DNA from: Engraulis encrasicolus
Taxonomy: Eukaryota; Chordata; Actinopteri; Clupeiformes; Engraulidae
Assembly (NCBI RefSeq): GCF_034702125.1
Contig: NC_085880.1
Coordinates: 38,645,730-38,709,729 of the forward strand
Length of the DNA: 64,000 nt
Direction of reading: 5' to 3'
Shown here: positions 50,012-63,690 of the stretch, in pieces
Position numbering within the stretch: position 1 is the stretch's first letter
Layout of the letters: the number at the start of each line of letters is the position of its first letter
Program-made: the position numbers and the translations under genes
Notes under the pieces: model-generated
Told to the model about the DNA's origin: nothing
The model's input: only the letters and a program-made list of their open reading frames with translations
Databases searched by the model: none

Positions 50012-53000
50012 ATGGGTCAGTCAAAGAAAGCTCTCGCAAAAAAAAAATATTGGAGTGAACGTAAAAACAGCAAAACCATACCACCAGTACAAAATGAAGT
50101 TTCAATGGGTCAGTCAAAGAAAGCTCTCGCAAAAAAAACAAATGGGAGTGAACGTAAAAACAGCCAAACCATACCACCAACACAAAATGAAGTTTCAATA
50201 AGAGCGTCATATGCTCAATCTGACACAAGGTTTCCAGACACAAGCAGAAACTTTCAATGTGTTCCAAATGCTTTGATGTTTTTAGCTCAATTGAACGAGA
50301 AAGAGGAAATGAATACAGCAAGCTTGGATAACATTCTGGTTAGTGGAGACAAGTTGTACAATCAGATAAGAGAAAACTTGCAAATACCCAAACGCTTTTT
50401 AAGTTTGGACGAGTTGCCCAATGCTATAATGTTAAATGGGAAACACTATGCTGTGATCACAGCTGACACACAGAGTGGTTCCTTAAGGCAAAACCCACCT
50501 CAGGGCATGGAGACATATCTTAATCTACCATTAAGACTTGAACGCCTTGGGCAAGACTACACACAAGCCTTGCTAATGATCAGTGGCCTATGCATTTGTG
50601 TCTTTCGTACCACAAACGGTCGCTATGGGTTTTTTGATCCCCATGCTCGCAATGCAAATGGATCAGGCCATCATGAGCATGGAAAAGCAGTGATGCTTAC
50701 GTTCCCCACGGTGACTGATTTGTCTGCAAGGCTCCTACAGCTTTTTTGTGACACATTTGAATATGGTGCCGAGACACAATATGATCTGTTGCCAATCTCA
50801 TTTCAGTTGTGTTTGGAGCAAGACATGCCAGAGATAACATTAACAACCAAAGAACCAAAACAAGATGTACCACAGTGCATTTCTGTGAAAATTGCCAGAT
50901 CCCGTAGGAAAAAACTGGCACAAAGATCAAAAAAGCAGCTTTATGCACAAAGTTGTGACATGGAGGAAGACCAAAAGAGACAAAGAAAAAGACAGCAAAG
51001 CAAAGAATATTACAAAACCAGCATTGAATACCGACAAAGAAAGCGAGACTTTGTTATACAACAAATCAGAAGCAATCCAAATTTTAGACAGAAACATAAA
51101 GAAAAGATGATGCAGCAATACAAGCATGACCCAGCTTACAAACAAGCAACACAAAAGCGTGCCTTTAACCGATTCAAGAACAAACAAATGGTCAGAGAAG
51201 CCCAAAAGAAATACACTGCGCAACAATACAAAAACAACCCTCTTTATCGACAGAAACTAAAAGACAGAGTAGTGGAGAAATACAAGAACAACCCAGACTT
51301 CAAGCAGGCGCAAAAAAAACGCATTACTCAGAAATACAAAAACGACCCAAACTTCAGACAGGCACAAAAGAATCGAATTACTCAGCAATACAAGAACAAC
51401 CCAGACTTCAGGCAGGCAAAAAAGAATCAAATTACTCAGCGATACAAGAACAACCCAGACTTCAGGCAGGCACAAAAGAATCGAATTACTCAGCAATACA
51501 AGAACAACCCAGAATTCAGGCAGGCAAAAAAGAATCGAATAACTCAGCGATACAAGAACAACCCAGACTTCAGGCAGGCACATAAAAAAAGGATTACTGG
51601 GCAATACCATAACGACCACATTTTTCGAGGGGGGAAAAAACAACGAAATATCACACGTTACCAAAATGACTCTACCTTCCGAAAAAAGCAAAAAACTAAA
51701 ATGAAAGCCAAAATGCGTTTCTATAGGCAAACCTCGTCCTTTACTAAAGACACCAATGCTCTTTTCAAGAAATATCGTACAAATGTTCAAAATATGAAAC
51801 TCTTTCAATCATCACATCAACTCCACCAATTAGCTAACAGAATGAATCCCATAGCCCAGCACAAGATGAGGTGTAGTAACCGCATTAAACAAAAGTATTC
51901 TGCCTTTGCAGCAAAAAAACATTTTAGAGGTGACCTATTGATGAGACGGGCACAATCAACATTTCAGAAGAATGTGAAACAAGGTCCCACATATGTTTGC
52001 AGTGTATGCCACCGATGTTTGTTTTTGAATCAAGTGAGGCAATGCAAACGATCAAAATACACTAAAGACCCTGAATTGGCATCTATGTGCATAACCGGTG
52101 CATATGTGCATGTTTGTGAAGACCTTCGCCAAAATGTAGGTACATGTACAATGCCAGAGAGGAAAAAGGAATGGATATGTCACAGCTGTCACGAGAGTAT
52201 AAAAATAGGGCAACTCCCAAACATTGCAGTGGCTAATAACCTTGAGCTGGATCCAATACCAGATGAACTCAAGGGTCTGAATGTGCTTGAAAGACATGTC
52301 ATTGCAAAGTTCATACCTTTTGCAAAGATCATTTCGCTTCCAAAGGGACAGCAACATGCGATTCATGGAGCAGTGGTATGTGTGCCTTCAGAGGTTGAGT
52401 CTACAGTTGATTCCCTTCCCAGGCCACCATCTGAAGCGCAACTGCTTCGCGTGAAGCTAAAACGGCGGCTGCAGTACAAAGGTCATTTTGCCTTTCAAAA
52501 TTTAAACATGCGTAAAGTCAAAACAGCTCTGCTCAAGTTGAAAGAGAGCCACTCCGAATACAGAAACATTTCTGTCCGTGAAGTTTCCGAGCGAGATTAT
52601 TTTGAAGACACAGAATTGGTACAAGATGATAACAATGCAAACATAGATCCAGACAATCTCCAAGACCCTGTGACCCAAAATGAAGTTCAACCACAACAAG
52701 ACAATAATGAGCAACAGGACGAAGGTGAGGATGATGAGGAACAGGATGATACTGTAGCACAACAGCATGCCATTGCATTTGATTCTTGTCTTCAGCCAGC
52801 AGATGTTGGTCAGGAGTTAATGTCATTTGGAGAAAATATCTATTCAATAGCACCAGCACAGGGAAATAACCCAGTTAACTTCTTCAAAACTCCAAAGTTG
52901 GAGTCCATGGCATTTCCGGTCCAATTCAATACAGGTAAGAACACGCTAGATGAAGATCGCCCACGAAAGCTGTCTCCAAGCAGGTATTTCAATGCAAGAC

Positions 53001-56000
53001 TGTTTAGTGCAGACAACAGATTTGCAGTGGACAGCAATTACATTTTCTTTGCTCAGTTTGTGACTGAAATGAACCTTGCAATGTCAAGCATGTCAATACA
53101 GTTACGAAAAGGTAAAGTGTTTACTAAAGATGGCAAAAAGATCACCACTTCCCTATTGAAAAGTCAGAACGAGGTGCAAAAACTTGTGCGACATGGTGAT
53201 GCTACAAGGTTCATGCAGCCATTACGAGGAACCCCAGCTTATTGGCAAAAAACCATGAGAGACCTGTTTGCCTGTTTAAAGCAACTAGGCCAGCCCACAT
53301 TCTTTGTGACTTTCTCTGCTGCTGAAATGCGCTGGCCAGAGATTATGGAAGTCATCCAAGCCCAACGCGGGGAAGACATGCCTGTGGAAGAGATGGATTG
53401 GGCAACAAAGGCAGACATCCTCCGTTCCAATCCGGTCACGATTATCAGAATGTTTGAGAAAAGAGTTGAAGCCTTAATGAGGGACCTGATTTTGTCACCT
53501 GCACAACCGCTCGGCGAGGTCTTGGATTTTTTCTTCAGAGTAGAATTTCAAGCGCGCGGATCCGCTCACATCCACTCTCTCTTCTGGATCAAGGACGCAC
53601 CACAACTTGATGTAGACCCAGAAGAGAAGGTAACAGCATTCATTGATCGGTACGTATCTTGCCAGCTACCTGATGAGGCGACAGATCCTGAACTGCATAA
53701 AATTGTGAAGGAAGTGCAGACCCATAGCAAAAACCACACCAAGTCATGCAAAAAAGGGAACAAGCATTGCCGATTTGGATTTCCCAAGCGTCCGGTTGAG
53801 AACACTTTCATTTCCAGGCCTACGCCAAGCGACCCAGATAGGCCATGCCCCCGAAAGGAATCGAAAGATAAACTGAAACCAGTTTGGGATTTGTTACAGG
53901 AAGAAGATGCGGCATCCAAAACGATACACGACATTCTAGCTCAGTGCGAAATGTCATATGACGAATATGAGAATTGCCTACACGACATGAACGACCATTC
54001 TGCCATCATGATGAAACGCAACGTCCAAGACTGTTGGATCAATGGCTACAACCCAGACCTGTTGAGAGCATGGAATGCCAACATGGACATTCAGTTCATC
54101 GACAACCCAGAAAGTTGCATAATGTATTTAATGTCTTACATCTCAAAACCGGAATATGACATGAGTGAATTCCTCAAAGGCATTATTCAAGAGGTAGGTC
54201 AACAAGATGCATCTGATCTTGAACACATGAAGCAAATCATGCAGGCTTACTCAAAAAACCGTGAGGTAAGTATACAAGAGGCCGTCACTCGCATCTGCGG
54301 TCTAAAACTGAAATCTTCCTCACGCAACGTGGTATTCATTCCAACAGACGACAATGCATTAAAAATGAGCCTACCAATGAAGTATCTAGACACAAAAGAT
54401 CCAAATTCTGAACAGGTTTGGATGACTGGTTTGGCTGAAAAATACAAGGCAAGACCCCAAACGGAAGAATTTCAAAATATGTGCATGGCTGACTTCGCGT
54501 CCAACTTCAGGCCACTGTACGGCCAACAAAAAAAGGCTCACAACGCCCTACCTCTTCTGAACAATATGGGCCACATTCAAAAAAGAACCAGAGGGAAACC
54601 TGCTGTCATTCGATATGCTCGATTTTCAGAAAAAAAAGACCCCGAGAAATACTACGGAACCATGCTCAAGGTTTTCCTACCGTACAGAACAGATCGCCAA
54701 TTGAAAATTCCTCCATATGACTCTTATGAAAGTTTTTACCAAAATGCGAATGTTAAACTCCCAGGGTCACAGGGCACAACAGCTGTTAAAACAATTGTTG
54801 AAACAAACAGAAAGCGCTATGAAAAGGGCATCGAAATCGTGGAACAAGCCATCAGAGATTTCCAAGAACATGGCGTGAAAGAGGACGCTTGGGCCTCCTT
54901 TGCGCCAAATTCGGAACTCCTGCAAATTGAAGCCCTTGCTGATCGCCAGCCACTCGACCCTATAGAGCAGGAAGAACAAGATGATGTTCCAGAATTCAGC
55001 AGAAATTCAAATGATAGAGCAGCAATGCCACTAATGCAGTGTCCACCGATCAGCTCAACTATGCTCAAACAAATGTATCAGAACCTCAACCAAACGCAGG
55101 CAAAAACATTTTACAAAGTAAGAGATTGGGCTTTACAACTCGTAAACAATCAAAATCCAGAACAGTTTTTCCTTTTCATTGAGGGCGGGGCAGGTACAGG
55201 AAAAAGCCATCTCATTAAGTGTATCTACAACGAGGTGACAAAAATACTAAGACAATTGCCCACCATGAGCGAAGAGCAAGATGTGTCCAAACTGACAGTT
55301 TTACTGACATCATTCACTGGCACAGCTGCATTCAACATTTCTGGCAACACGCTACATTCTGTGTTGAAACTTCCCAAAAGCCTACAACCTCCATACCAAG
55401 GGCTTGGGAATTCTCTAGACGAATTGAGAGTGCAGCTGTCTCGACTCCAAATTATAATCATTGACGAAGTGTCCATGGTTTCGAAAGAACTTTTCACATA
55501 CGTTGACCTGAGACTTCAGCAAATCAAAGGCAGCAGAAAACCTTTTGGCGGAGTATCTGTCCTCTCTGTCGGTGACTTCTACCAACTATCACCAGTGGGT
55601 AAATCAAAGCCGCTGTGTGTGTCTGAAGGGAACGCTGTTGATACTTGGAATGATCACTTTCAAATGATCACTTTGACACAGATAATGCGCCAAAAAGATG
55701 ATGCTACCTTTGCAGAAATGTTAAACAGGCTTCGAGTCAAAAAGAAAAGCGAAACATTGCTGGACAGTGACAAGCAACTACTTGCTACAAGAACTTTTGC
55801 AGCAAAGGAAGACTGCCCAGCAGATGTTTTGCACATTTTTGCAACAAATAAACAGGTAGACAACCACAACCACGAAACAATCACGTCGCTCAGCTCTAAC
55901 ATTACCCTTGTAGATGCTGAAGATTACGCGAAAGATGAGCGAACTGGAAGAATGGTCAAACAAGCAGCACCATTCAACGGAAGTAAAGGAGATCTTCCTG

Positions 56001-57214
56001 ACACACTGCTGTTATCAGTAGGTGCAAGAATCGTCATCACGCGTAATTTAGACACCTCAGATGGAATTGTGAATGGGTCTTTTGCAAAAATTACCAAAAT
56101 GATTACCAAAACAGACAAAAACAACAAATCACGGGTTGAATTAATTGGCCTAGAATTTGATAATCCAACTGCTGGCACTAAACGTCGTGCTCTAACCTCT
56201 GACAAATCGGATAACACAGTTTACATTGACAGAATAGAGGAGCGCTGCAAAAGGAAAGGCAGAGTTCGCCACCAATTTCCCATAAGACTGGCCTACTCCT
56301 GTACAGCACATAAAGTGCAAGGTATGACCTCCTCAAAAGCAGTGGTGTCTCTGAAACGGGTTTTTGAAGCTGGAATGGCTTATGTAGCTCTCAGCAGAAC
56401 CACATCTTTGGAAGGACTTCATATCATTGACTTTGACGAAACAAAAATTTACTGCAATGAAGAGGTATTAACTTCATTGAAAAACATGCCACATGCAGAC
56501 CTGGACAGCATCATGCCACTCATGTTGTATCACAACACAGCAGGCAATGAGGGGTTATCAATTATTCACCACAATGTTGAGGGTTTGCATTGTCATTTGG
56601 ACGATGTCAAAAAACATCACGAAATGCTTTTGGGGGACATTCTGTGCTTCACAGAAACTCACATGTTTGGTTCAGTCGTACCTCAAGAAATGCAAATTGA
56701 CAATTACACGTTGTTCAAAAGAAACAGACATGTGTCCTACAACACTCTACCACAGATGGCCAACCAAAAAGGTGGTGGTGTCGCAATATTTGCAAAAAAC
56801 CACCTCAACGTCCAGGTCTTGCAGTACCTACTTGGGGTAACCAACTTGGAATATGTTGCTGTAAAAATCAACAACCCAATTAAAACTGTGGTGGCTGCAG
56901 TATACAGACCACCAACCTACAACAAGTCAGAATTCCTCACAAACATGAAAAACCTTCTGGACGCCGTTGAAATACAAAATCCAGGTCAAATAGTCATCTG
57001 TGGAGATATGAATGAAGACACTGCAACAAATGCAAAGCCAATACACAAATTCTTCACAGACAGAGGATACACACAACTCATACAAACCACTACAACACAG
57101 AAACACACCACTCTTGATTTAATTTATGTCTCATCCACAAAAATGCCTTTCAGCAGGAGTTCTTCACTCTTACTACAGTTATCACCAACCTGTCTACACA
57201 GTTGTGCAAATTGA
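50012..57214 (+). CDS. Helentron Rep/helicase/endonuclease polyprotein, copy 2
   Basis: 2,400 residues with the same domain order as copy 1: duplicated N-terminus, C83 and D209/H211 protease-like site, 12 basic 18-residue repeats (350-565), Cys/His cluster, HUH at H1186/H1188, the two tyrosines, the PIF1 helicase and the EEP domain. One repeat unit is missing, so downstream residues sit 18 lower than in copy 1. At about 57,128 a 2-bp deletion relative to copy 1 (TATGTC for TATGTGTC) shifts the frame, replaces the last 30 or so residues and removes the C-terminal SYH motif. Rep and helicase are intact; the endonuclease end is altered. Outside the repeat array and the first 600 residues, very few amino-acid differences from copy 1 are seen. 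Confidence 0.95.
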   Translation: MGQSKKALAKKKYWSERKNSKTIPPVQNEVSMGQSKKALAKKTNGSERKNSQTIPPTQNEVSIRASYAQSDTRFPDTSRNFQCVPNALMFLAQLNEKEEMNTASLDNILVSGDKLYNQIRENLQIPKRFLSLDELPNAIMLNGKHYAVITADTQSGSLRQNPPQGMETYLNLPLRLERLGQDYTQALLMISGLCICVFRTTNGRYGFFDPHARNANGSGHHEHGKAVMLTFPTVTDLSARLLQLFCDTFEYGAETQYDLLPISFQLCLEQDMPEITLTTKEPKQDVPQCISVKIARSRRKKLAQRSKKQLYAQSCDMEEDQKRQRKRQQSKEYYKTSIEYRQRKRDFVIQQIRSNPNFRQKHKEKMMQQYKHDPAYKQATQKRAFNRFKNKQMVREAQKKYTAQQYKNNPLYRQKLKDRVVEKYKNNPDFKQAQKKRITQKYKNDPNFRQAQKNRITQQYKNNPDFRQAKKNQITQRYKNNPDFRQAQKNRITQQYKNNPEFRQAKKNRITQRYKNNPDFRQAHKKRITGQYHNDHIFRGGKKQRNITRYQNDSTFRKKQKTKMKAKMRFYRQTSSFTKDTNALFKKYRTNVQNMKLFQSSHQLHQLANRMNPIAQHKMRCSNRIKQKYSAFAAKKHFRGDLLMRRAQSTFQKNVKQGPTYVCSVCHRCLFLNQVRQCKRSKYTKDPELASMCITGAYVHVCEDLRQNVGTCTMPERKKEWICHSCHESIKIGQLPNIAVANNLELDPIPDELKGLNVLERHVIAKFIPFAKIISLPKGQQHAIHGAVVCVPSEVESTVDSLPRPPSEAQLLRVKLKRRLQYKGHFAFQNLNMRKVKTALLKLKESHSEYRNISVREVSERDYFEDTELVQDDNNANIDPDNLQDPVTQNEVQPQQDNNEQQDEGEDDEEQDDTVAQQHAIAFDSCLQPADVGQELMSFGENIYSIAPAQGNNPVNFFKTPKLESMAFPVQFNTGKNTLDEDRPRKLSPSRYFNARLFSADNRFAVDSNYIFFAQFVTEMNLAMSSMSIQLRKGKVFTKDGKKITTSLLKSQNEVQKLVRHGDATRFMQPLRGTPAYWQKTMRDLFACLKQLGQPTFFVTFSAAEMRWPEIMEVIQAQRGEDMPVEEMDWATKADILRSNPVTIIRMFEKRVEALMRDLILSPAQPLGEVLDFFFRVEFQARGSAHIHSLFWIKDAPQLDVDPEEKVTAFIDRYVSCQLPDEATDPELHKIVKEVQTHSKNHTKSCKKGNKHCRFGFPKRPVENTFISRPTPSDPDRPCPRKESKDKLKPVWDLLQEEDAASKTIHDILAQCEMSYDEYENCLHDMNDHSAIMMKRNVQDCWINGYNPDLLRAWNANMDIQFIDNPESCIMYLMSYISKPEYDMSEFLKGIIQEVGQQDASDLEHMKQIMQAYSKNREVSIQEAVTRICGLKLKSSSRNVVFIPTDDNALKMSLPMKYLDTKDPNSEQVWMTGLAEKYKARPQTEEFQNMCMADFASNFRPLYGQQKKAHNALPLLNNMGHIQKRTRGKPAVIRYARFSEKKDPEKYYGTMLKVFLPYRTDRQLKIPPYDSYESFYQNANVKLPGSQGTTAVKTIVETNRKRYEKGIEIVEQAIRDFQEHGVKEDAWASFAPNSELLQIEALADRQPLDPIEQEEQDDVPEFSRNSNDRAAMPLMQCPPISSTMLKQMYQNLNQTQAKTFYKVRDWALQLVNNQNPEQFFLFIEGGAGTGKSHLIKCIYNEVTKILRQLPTMSEEQDVSKLTVLLTSFTGTAAFNISGNTLHSVLKLPKSLQPPYQGLGNSLDELRVQLSRLQIIIIDEVSMVSKELFTYVDLRLQQIKGSRKPFGGVSVLSVGDFYQLSPVGKSKPLCVSEGNAVDTWNDHFQMITLTQIMRQKDDATFAEMLNRLRVKKKSETLLDSDKQLLATRTFAAKEDCPADVLHIFATNKQVDNHNHETITSLSSNITLVDAEDYAKDERTGRMVKQAAPFNGSKGDLPDTLLLSVGARIVITRNLDTSDGIVNGSFAKITKMITKTDKNNKSRVELIGLEFDNPTAGTKRRALTSDKSDNTVYIDRIEERCKRKGRVRHQFPIRLAYSCTAHKVQGMTSSKAVVSLKRVFEAGMAYVALSRTTSLEGLHIIDFDETKIYCNEEVLTSLKNMPHADLDSIMPLMLYHNTAGNEGLSIIHHNVEGLHCHLDDVKKHHEMLLGDILCFTETHMFGSVVPQEMQIDNYTLFKRNRHVSYNTLPQMANQKGGGVAIFAKNHLNVQVLQYLLGVTNLEYVAVKINNPIKTVVAAVYRPPTYNKSEFLTNMKNLLDAVEIQNPGQIVICGDMNEDTATNAKPIHKFFTDRGYTQLIQTTTTQKHTTLDLIYVSSTKMPFSRSSSLLLQLSPTCLHSCAN
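51059..51706 (+). repeat. 54-bp coding tandem repeat, 12 units (copy 2)
   Basis: Same 18-residue unit as in copy 1 with one fewer unit. Here the variant [12 protein letters not shown] replaces the [12 protein letters not shown] of copy 1. Confidence 0.95.
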
Positions 57215-58362
57215 CTAATGAAAAAAGGGACAAAAACTTCAAGTTAATATTATCTTGTCTGCCCAAACAGACCTAATACACAAAATGTTAAAATTCAGTT
57301 CAATCGTGATAAAAGAAGCATTGAGTCAGCCACAAAATTAGGGTGACAGGCATTTGAGTGAGCCATTTTACATGCCCACTTTATGCTGAACCAAACAATC
57401 TGTGTGTTTCTTGGTGACGGAGGCATTTGCGTGAGCCATACTACATGGCCACGGCGTGCTGAACCAGACCACCAGATGATAATAATAGCAAACATTCAGT
57501 GCTGTTAGCCTTGCTGTCTGTTGTCAGAAACAAGCATTCAGTGCTGTTAGCCTTGCTGTCTGTCATTCAGAAAGCAATCACACCAAGTTCCGTTTTGCTA
57601 TGGTGAAGTTTATAAGGAAACTCGACCAATTCAAATCTTACTTGCCATACATTTCCTTAAAAACATATAAACAAAATACAGCCCATAACTGTAACATCTT
57701 CAAAATGCACGACAACTTAAAATGTAAATATTATTCATGATGTATATAAACTTTCCACACTTGTACATACTGTATAGAATATGTAATCTTATATACTACT
57801 AACTCCAAGACAAAACATTAGCAGCCTTTAAACCCACTTTAAACACACTTGTGAAAACTGTAAATATTGTAAAAAAAAATATATATATACATGTATCTGT
57901 ATACATATGGTGTATGTACAAATTCAGAAACTCTAACTCAAAATTACTAAATGTACTGTAAAAATTCTGTATTATGTGTGTATATATACTGTCAGTGTAT
58001 AAAAACTGTATACCCAAATCTAACAAACTTCACAACTGTATATATACAATTTGTATTGTGAATGTATTTTTCTTAACTCATAGGAGAAGGGTTTGTTTTC
58101 CATCAGTGTAACAATATAATATAATTCACTTTTAATCAATGTACTATACTGTTACACCTGATGGTTTTGTTTGCCCAATTACAGTCACAAAAAGCAAAGG
58201 CACTGGTAATTGGTACTTCTACAATGTAGAAATGGGGTTCGAATCCTCACGGTGTCCATGTTATACAGTGACTGTTGCAGGCTAACATACAAAAAATCTT
58301 AGTGTAAATTAATGCAGTTAAGTGGAATGGTGTGTGTCAAGCGTGCGTGCGCTATCTACACT
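57215..58362 (+). other. Helentron copy 2, 3' non-coding region
   Basis: Closely matches the 3' region of copy 1, including the stem-loop and the B-box match at 58236-58246. It has a short A-run insertion near 57,871 and lacks a few bases found in copy 1. Confidence 0.6.
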
Positions 58363-58485
58363 GCCAATATGATAGATGCCAGTCAGGAAGTTAGCTCATT
58401 TATATGCATGAAGGGCAGTACATGCATGAAGTGCACCGCGTGCATGAAGGGCAACGAATGCCTGAAGGGCAACAAATGCAAGACG

Positions 58486-58529
58486 GGCAAGCATACTCCA
58501 GCATTTTCTGTGAGGAAATGCAATCTAGT
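58486..58529 (+). other. Helentron 3' terminus with hairpin, copy 2
   Basis: GGCAAGCATAC, then the hairpin at 58501-58521, then AATCTAGT. Identical in layout to copy 1. Confidence 0.85.
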
Positions 58530-58540
58530 TCTTATTATTA

Positions 58541-58566
58541 GTATGCTTGCCATGCGGCAAGCATAC
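58541..58566 (+). repeat. 5'-terminal palindrome, copy 3
   Basis: Perfect 11-bp arms, ATGC loop. Confidence 0.95.
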
Positions 58567-60022
58567 TATTGTTATTCGACCGTTTATTCTTATTCTTGTA
58601 TTTTTTTATTCTACCACCCATCATAATGGCAAGAAATCTTCGAAATAGAGAGTTCGTTCCAATGCCAAACTGTTCGGTTCGGTCCGAGGATGTGTGCTTG
58701 TACTCAGTTTTTGGATAACTCGAACTCTCTAGCGCCACCAGCAGGTCAAATTTGCAAGTACATTACATGCTATAACTTTTGAACCGTAGGTCCAATTTTC
58801 AAAAACTTGGTATCCCTGGAATCCTTGGACCAAGGCAAATCCAACGCACCCTATGACGTCATTTTCCGCCTGGATAGTTTTCCCGCCATTTTGAATTTTG
58901 TAAAAATCAATAAAAGTGGCGCCCCGCCCACAATTCTTGGTGGATCGTCCCGAAATTCTAAGCACCGCATCTTCAGACTGAGATACACCTACCCTGGAAG
59001 TTGCGGAACGATTGATTTAACCGTCGTCAAACAGCAGCCAATCGAAGTTGGCGGCGAAGACGCCAAACAGGAAGTGAGCTCATATCTCTGCAACGCCTAC
59101 TCGTATCACAACGAAAATCGACACACAGTATCCTCACTATGGCCGGAGGCTACATACCAATGTTTGTGCAAATTGGATCCAGGGGGGCGCCACAATTACT
59201 GAAAATGTGTTTTAGCTCATATTGAAGTCGCCAAAAAGGAAGTTAGCTCATATCTCCGTAACGACATGTCGGATCATAACTTAAATGGATACATATGATT
59301 ACCATCATTCCTAGAGGTCAAATAACAAACTGAAGGAGAATTGGCCACTGGGGGGCGGCACAATTGACGAAACTGTGTTTTGGCCATATTGAAGAGGCCA
59401 AACAGGAAGTTAGCTTACATCTCGGAAACGCTCACATGTATTAGAACCAAAATGGTATTCACATTATTCTGGGACCAAGCCGAATCCAACGCACCCTTTG
59501 ACAAAATTTTGGACCTCAGAAAGTTTTCCCGCAATTTTGAATATAGTAAAAATCAATAAAAATGACGCCCCGCCCAGATTTTTTGTGTGATTGTCCCGAT
59601 AATTTTATCAGAACATGTTCAGACTGAGATACTGCTACCCTGAAAATTACGGACTGATTTGTTGAACCGTCTTTGAACAGGAGCCAATGAAATTTGGCGG
59701 CGAAGACGCCAAACAGGAAGTGAGCTCATATCTCGGCAATGCCTACTCGTATCACAATAAAAATTAATAGACATTATCTTCACTATAGCCGAAAGCTACA
59801 TACCGATTTTCATGAAAATTGGAACATGGGGGGTGCCACAATTATTGAAAATGTGTTTTAGCTCATATTGAAGTCGCAAAACAGGAAGTTAGCTCATATC
59901 TTGGTAATGACATGTCGGATCACAACTGAATTGGATACACATGATCAACATCACCCCTAGAGGTCAAATGACAAACTGAAGGAGAAATGGCCACTGGGGG
60001 CGCCACAATTGACGAGACTGTT

Positions 60023-60147
60023 GCTGGATCTCAAATGGCGCACTTGTGCACTTTGGGCACTATGTTTCAGTGCGTAACTAATACGCCATAGCATACGCAC
60101 TGAAACATGAACACTAAAGTGCACAAGTGTACCATTTGAGATTCAGC
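60023..60147. mobile_element. Short foldback MITE in copy 3
   Basis: GGATCTCAAATGG and CCATTTGAGATTC are inverse ends with one mismatch, and the arms continue inward (GCACTTGTGCACTTT and AAAGTGCACAAGTGT). It splits the sequence GACTGT/TGTGTTTTGGCC, which is uninterrupted in the neighbouring module at about 59,366-59,385. CTGT lies on both sides, suggesting a 3-4-bp duplication. Confidence 0.7.
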
Positions 60148-60639
60148 CTGTGTTTTGGCCATATTGAAGAGGCCAAACAGGAAGTTAGCTCATATCTCAG
60201 CAATGCCCATATGTATTGCAACCAAAATGGTATTCACATTATCCTTGGACCAAGCCGAATACAACGCACCCTTTGACAAAATTTTGGACCTTAGAAAGTT
60301 TGGCGCAAATTTTGTAAAAATCAATAACAATGATGCCCTGCCCACACTTTTTGTGTGAATGTTTTGAAAATTACATCATATCATGTTCAGACTGAGATAC
60401 ATCTAGAAGCGTCTTTAAAGAGGAGCCAATCAAATTTGGCTGTGAGGACGCCAAACAGGAAGTGAGCTCATATTTCGGCAACGCCTTCTTGTATTGCAAC
60501 AAAAATAAATGCACATTATCTTCACTATAGCCAGAGGCTACATACTGATTTTCTTGAAAATTGGCAGCTTGGGGGGCCACAATTTAAAAAAAAATGTTTT
60601 AAGTCAATATCATCCCCGTTTACACTGTGGGCCAAAATC

Positions 60640-61106
60640 TGGGGGTGGGGGTGGGGGGGGGGTGTCTTTCAACAGCCTAATGCAGTGATACTATGTTGTT
60701 GTTTTTTCAAGAGCGACATTGGGTATACTGTCTGAGATTTTTAGTTGTTTATTTCCAGAATTCATGCTGCCCATTCACTAATGTTACCTTTTTCATGAAT
60801 ACTTAGCCTACCACCACCATCAAATTCTAAGTATTCAGACTTGAAAAATTACACTTTTCATACATGAAAAGGGGGATCTTCTCCATTGTCCGCCATTTTG
60901 AATTTCCAGAAATAGCCATTTTTAGCTGCAAAAATGACTGTACTTGGGCCATAGAAAATATTAGTTTATTACATTGTAAACTATTAAGAAATTTGGCAAT
61001 AGGCAGCCCAGTTTCAATGAGCAGCACAGTGGGCCTACCTTTTTTGACCATTTCCTGCACAGTGTCCCTTTAAAGAAGTCAGGAGGAGAGCCACAATTGG
61101 TGTGAT
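60640..61106. other. Diverged segment of copy 3, probable interspersed repeat
   Basis: It holds a G-rich tract (60,640-60,662) and a stretch with GGCAATAGGCAGCCCAG and CCATTTCCTGCACAGTG not found elsewhere in the window. It looks like an inserted repeat, but its ends are not clear. Confidence 0.35.
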
Positions 61107-61518
61107 GGGCTCATTATAGCCTACATGGTTCTACTACGGGCTATTACTATTTATGGGGTTTTAGGCCTATACATGGTTGTAGTATTATTTATGTAGCCTA
61201 AATTATTATTGACTAGGCCCTAGTATTAGTATTAATTATTAAATCATTATTATTACATTATGAATGCACAGCGCCCCTACATTTGGGTTTGCATGCCCAT
61301 GGGGGCCGGTTCACTCACTGTCAGTCAGCGTTAAATGTTGACGGCTGATGGATAGTCTAGACCTCCAGATCGATGGGCTCAAGACACTCCATTAGTTAGC
61401 AATTGTTGGATGGTTGCCGAATTATGAAATAGTAGAATTATATTATTGGTGTTTTTCTTATAAAGCCACGTCGCCTGCAAAATTGGAGATATGGTCGGCT
61501 GTCAATCAATGTCGTGCA

Positions 61519-61542
61519 GAGAGAGAGAGAAAAAACAGAGAG

Positions 61543-61619
<77 letters not shown>

Positions 61620-61634
61620 GATAGAGAGAGAGAT
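61519..61634. repeat. GA microsatellite in copy 3
   Basis: Long GA run with short A and TA interruptions, at the site equivalent to 22,593 and 46,475. Confidence 0.95.
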
Positions 61635-62101
61635 AAGTAGGCTATACGTTTCCTTAAAACTTTTCAACGTGACTCCACCTGCTTTAAGCATTGTGTTCGC
61701 TTTTAACCTTGCCTAGGCTATTGGTCTCTCACGGAGTACTGACTGCAGCCTTGTTGTAGTGTGATGATAATTGCCGAATACAGTTTTGGGGCTCTTTTCT
61801 TCTGCGAGTAGTATTTATAGGCCTGACCATGGTTCTCACGCGATGCGAGCTCACGAAGTGTAACGAAGATGCACGAAGCACTAGGGGTCTCGCGAGAGCC
61901 AGGCTAATTTATATAGGCATATCAAAATTTAAAATGAAAGCCTGCTGGTTATGGTAAGCTGTAATAACCTATTTTTTCTATGCCTATAATGAGCCGCCGC
62001 CAAGTGAGGTAGCAAGCGGCATGAGCCAAAAGAGCCGCGCAATGCCCGCAATTGTGTATACTTTTTCCTAGTTTGAAAAAGGGTCTCCTGTGATGTACGT
62101 A

Positions 62102-62113
62102 CGGAAGTGACGT
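62102..62113 (+). promoter_or_regulatory. Candidate ETS/CRE promoter motif, copy 3
   Basis: CGGAAGTGACGT conserved; the following base differs (TGACGTGA for TGACGTAA). Confidence 0.5.
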
Positions 62114-62124
62114 GAAGTGGACTA

Positions 62125-62284
62125 CGACAAAGTTGCTGGTTGGCTAGTTGGATCTCCACACTTTCTCCCAGACACGGTTTGAGAAATATTACGGCGTATG
62201 ATTGAAAACTTAGAACGAAAACGTGAAGCTGCGTCTTTGGATTAAGTATCAACAGACTTTCTTTCACTCACTTCTGGACACCAG
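62125..62284 (+). other. Leader exon 1 (approximate start), copy 3
   Basis: Ends at the donor CAG|GTATGTAAACC, as in the other copies. The 5' edge is inferred. Confidence 0.5.
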
Positions 62285-63254
62285 GTATGTAAACCGTTGA
62301 GCACATTTTAATAGAGGAATTCGGGGGAGCCTTCGGATCAAGTTTGTTTGTTGGGGGAATGGAGTTTGGTCTCACTTGGTCTGTTTTAAGAAACTTGTGA
62401 CTGCATTCCACAATAGAACAACTGGGTATTAGCAAAGTGGCGTAAGTAAACAAACGCCAAGCGGGAAAGGGAGATGGTGTTTTTTAATGTCGAGGAGGAA
62501 GGCATTTATTTTAACACGAGTATGAATACATCGATGCTTTGTAGATTTGGCTACCTGAAAATACACGCCGCCATCTTGTGCAACCTCCGCTCACATCTAG
62601 GCTACATAATGGTGTCGCTTTTGTTCATCTGTGCTTTGGGTGAATTCTGAAGGATTCTTGCACTACAGCAAGACTTTTGTGACAAGTTTAAGGACTTGCT
62701 ACCCGCGCAATTCGTCATTTTTTTGCATATTTTCGGGATAAATTGTTTTTGTTTTTGTACATGTAGCTACAAGCACATTTTAAAATCCATTGAAGTAAGT
62801 GTTGATTACAAGTCTTGTGACTTTTAGCCAACAAGAAATTAGAGACATAGGGAAACCACAGCCCGTATCAAAAGTCTCTTACAGAATCTGTGGGGAAACT
62901 CCGATCCAACGTTTTTTTTTTTTTTTTCGTTTAGTCACTTCCGGTTTCTGAACACTCTCTACACTTGCTAGTGATGAAGCAGTGCTGCTTTTGCCAGGCA
63001 GCACACATGCGCACTTTGCCTGATTAAGAAGCACTCCTTCAACCGATAGCCCATTCACTATGTCTCAGCCATTCCTCTGGCGGTGCTTAAATTTTGAATT
63101 AAATAAACACACTTTGCCTTTGTACATTTCATTATAATCCCAGCATTTATTTTGTGTTTCAGGTTGTAAGTGTAACATTTATGTTAGATATTAGATGGAG
63201 ATTGCATGTTGACTTATTTGTGTTATACTGTGTGCGTTCTCTTTTTTGTTTCAG

Positions 63255-63310
63255 ATATCCCTTTACTGGTGTGGGTCAGCAATTTGAGTGCCCCCATTTC
63301 TGGATTTTTG
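63255..63310 (+). other. Leader exon 2, copy 3
   Basis: 56 bp with acceptor TTTGTTTCAG and donor GTAAGCC; 7 bp shorter than in copies 1 and 2. Confidence 0.6.
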
Positions 63311-63439
63311 GTAAGCCTCTTATTTGTTTCTATTTTCATTGTTCTTTTATTAGGGATGTTTATCATTAAAACATAGTTTAAAGGTTCATTGGGAGTATTT
63401 ATAGCAGTTTATTTCTAATATTCATGCTGAAATTGAAGT

Positions 63440-63690
63440 TGAAGCCCAAATGGGAATCTACAACTCCAATTGTCATAGTGACCCAGCACTCCACAGCACA
63501 CAACGAAATTGCATTCATGCCTCACCCCTGCCAAGTGCAACTCCCAATGCTGCCTGAAAGGAAGCAGTGCGGAAGGACTGTACCATGCTCAGGTTACCAT
63601 GTTCCCCCTAACAACCTGGTGGGTCAGGAATCAGAACCAACAACCTTTAAGATACAAATTGTATGCCCTAACCGCATACCCATGTAGCAA
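63440..63690 (-). mobile_element. Degenerate SINE, copy 3
   Basis: Counterpart of 26935-27155 and 48555-48760. It retains CCTCACCCCTGCCAAG and the GGACTGTACCATGCTCAGG word. Confidence 0.55.

Larger units (their letters stand above)
45190..58529 (+). mobile_element. Autonomous helentron, copy 2 (13.3 kb)
   Basis: Same plan as copy 1 but without a 5' palindrome and without the 294-bp MITE. The autonomous-specific sequence starts at about 46,190, and the unit-type 3' sequence resumes at about 58,363. The 3' half of the ORF is almost identical to copy 1, while the leader differs by many indels. Confidence 0.88.
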
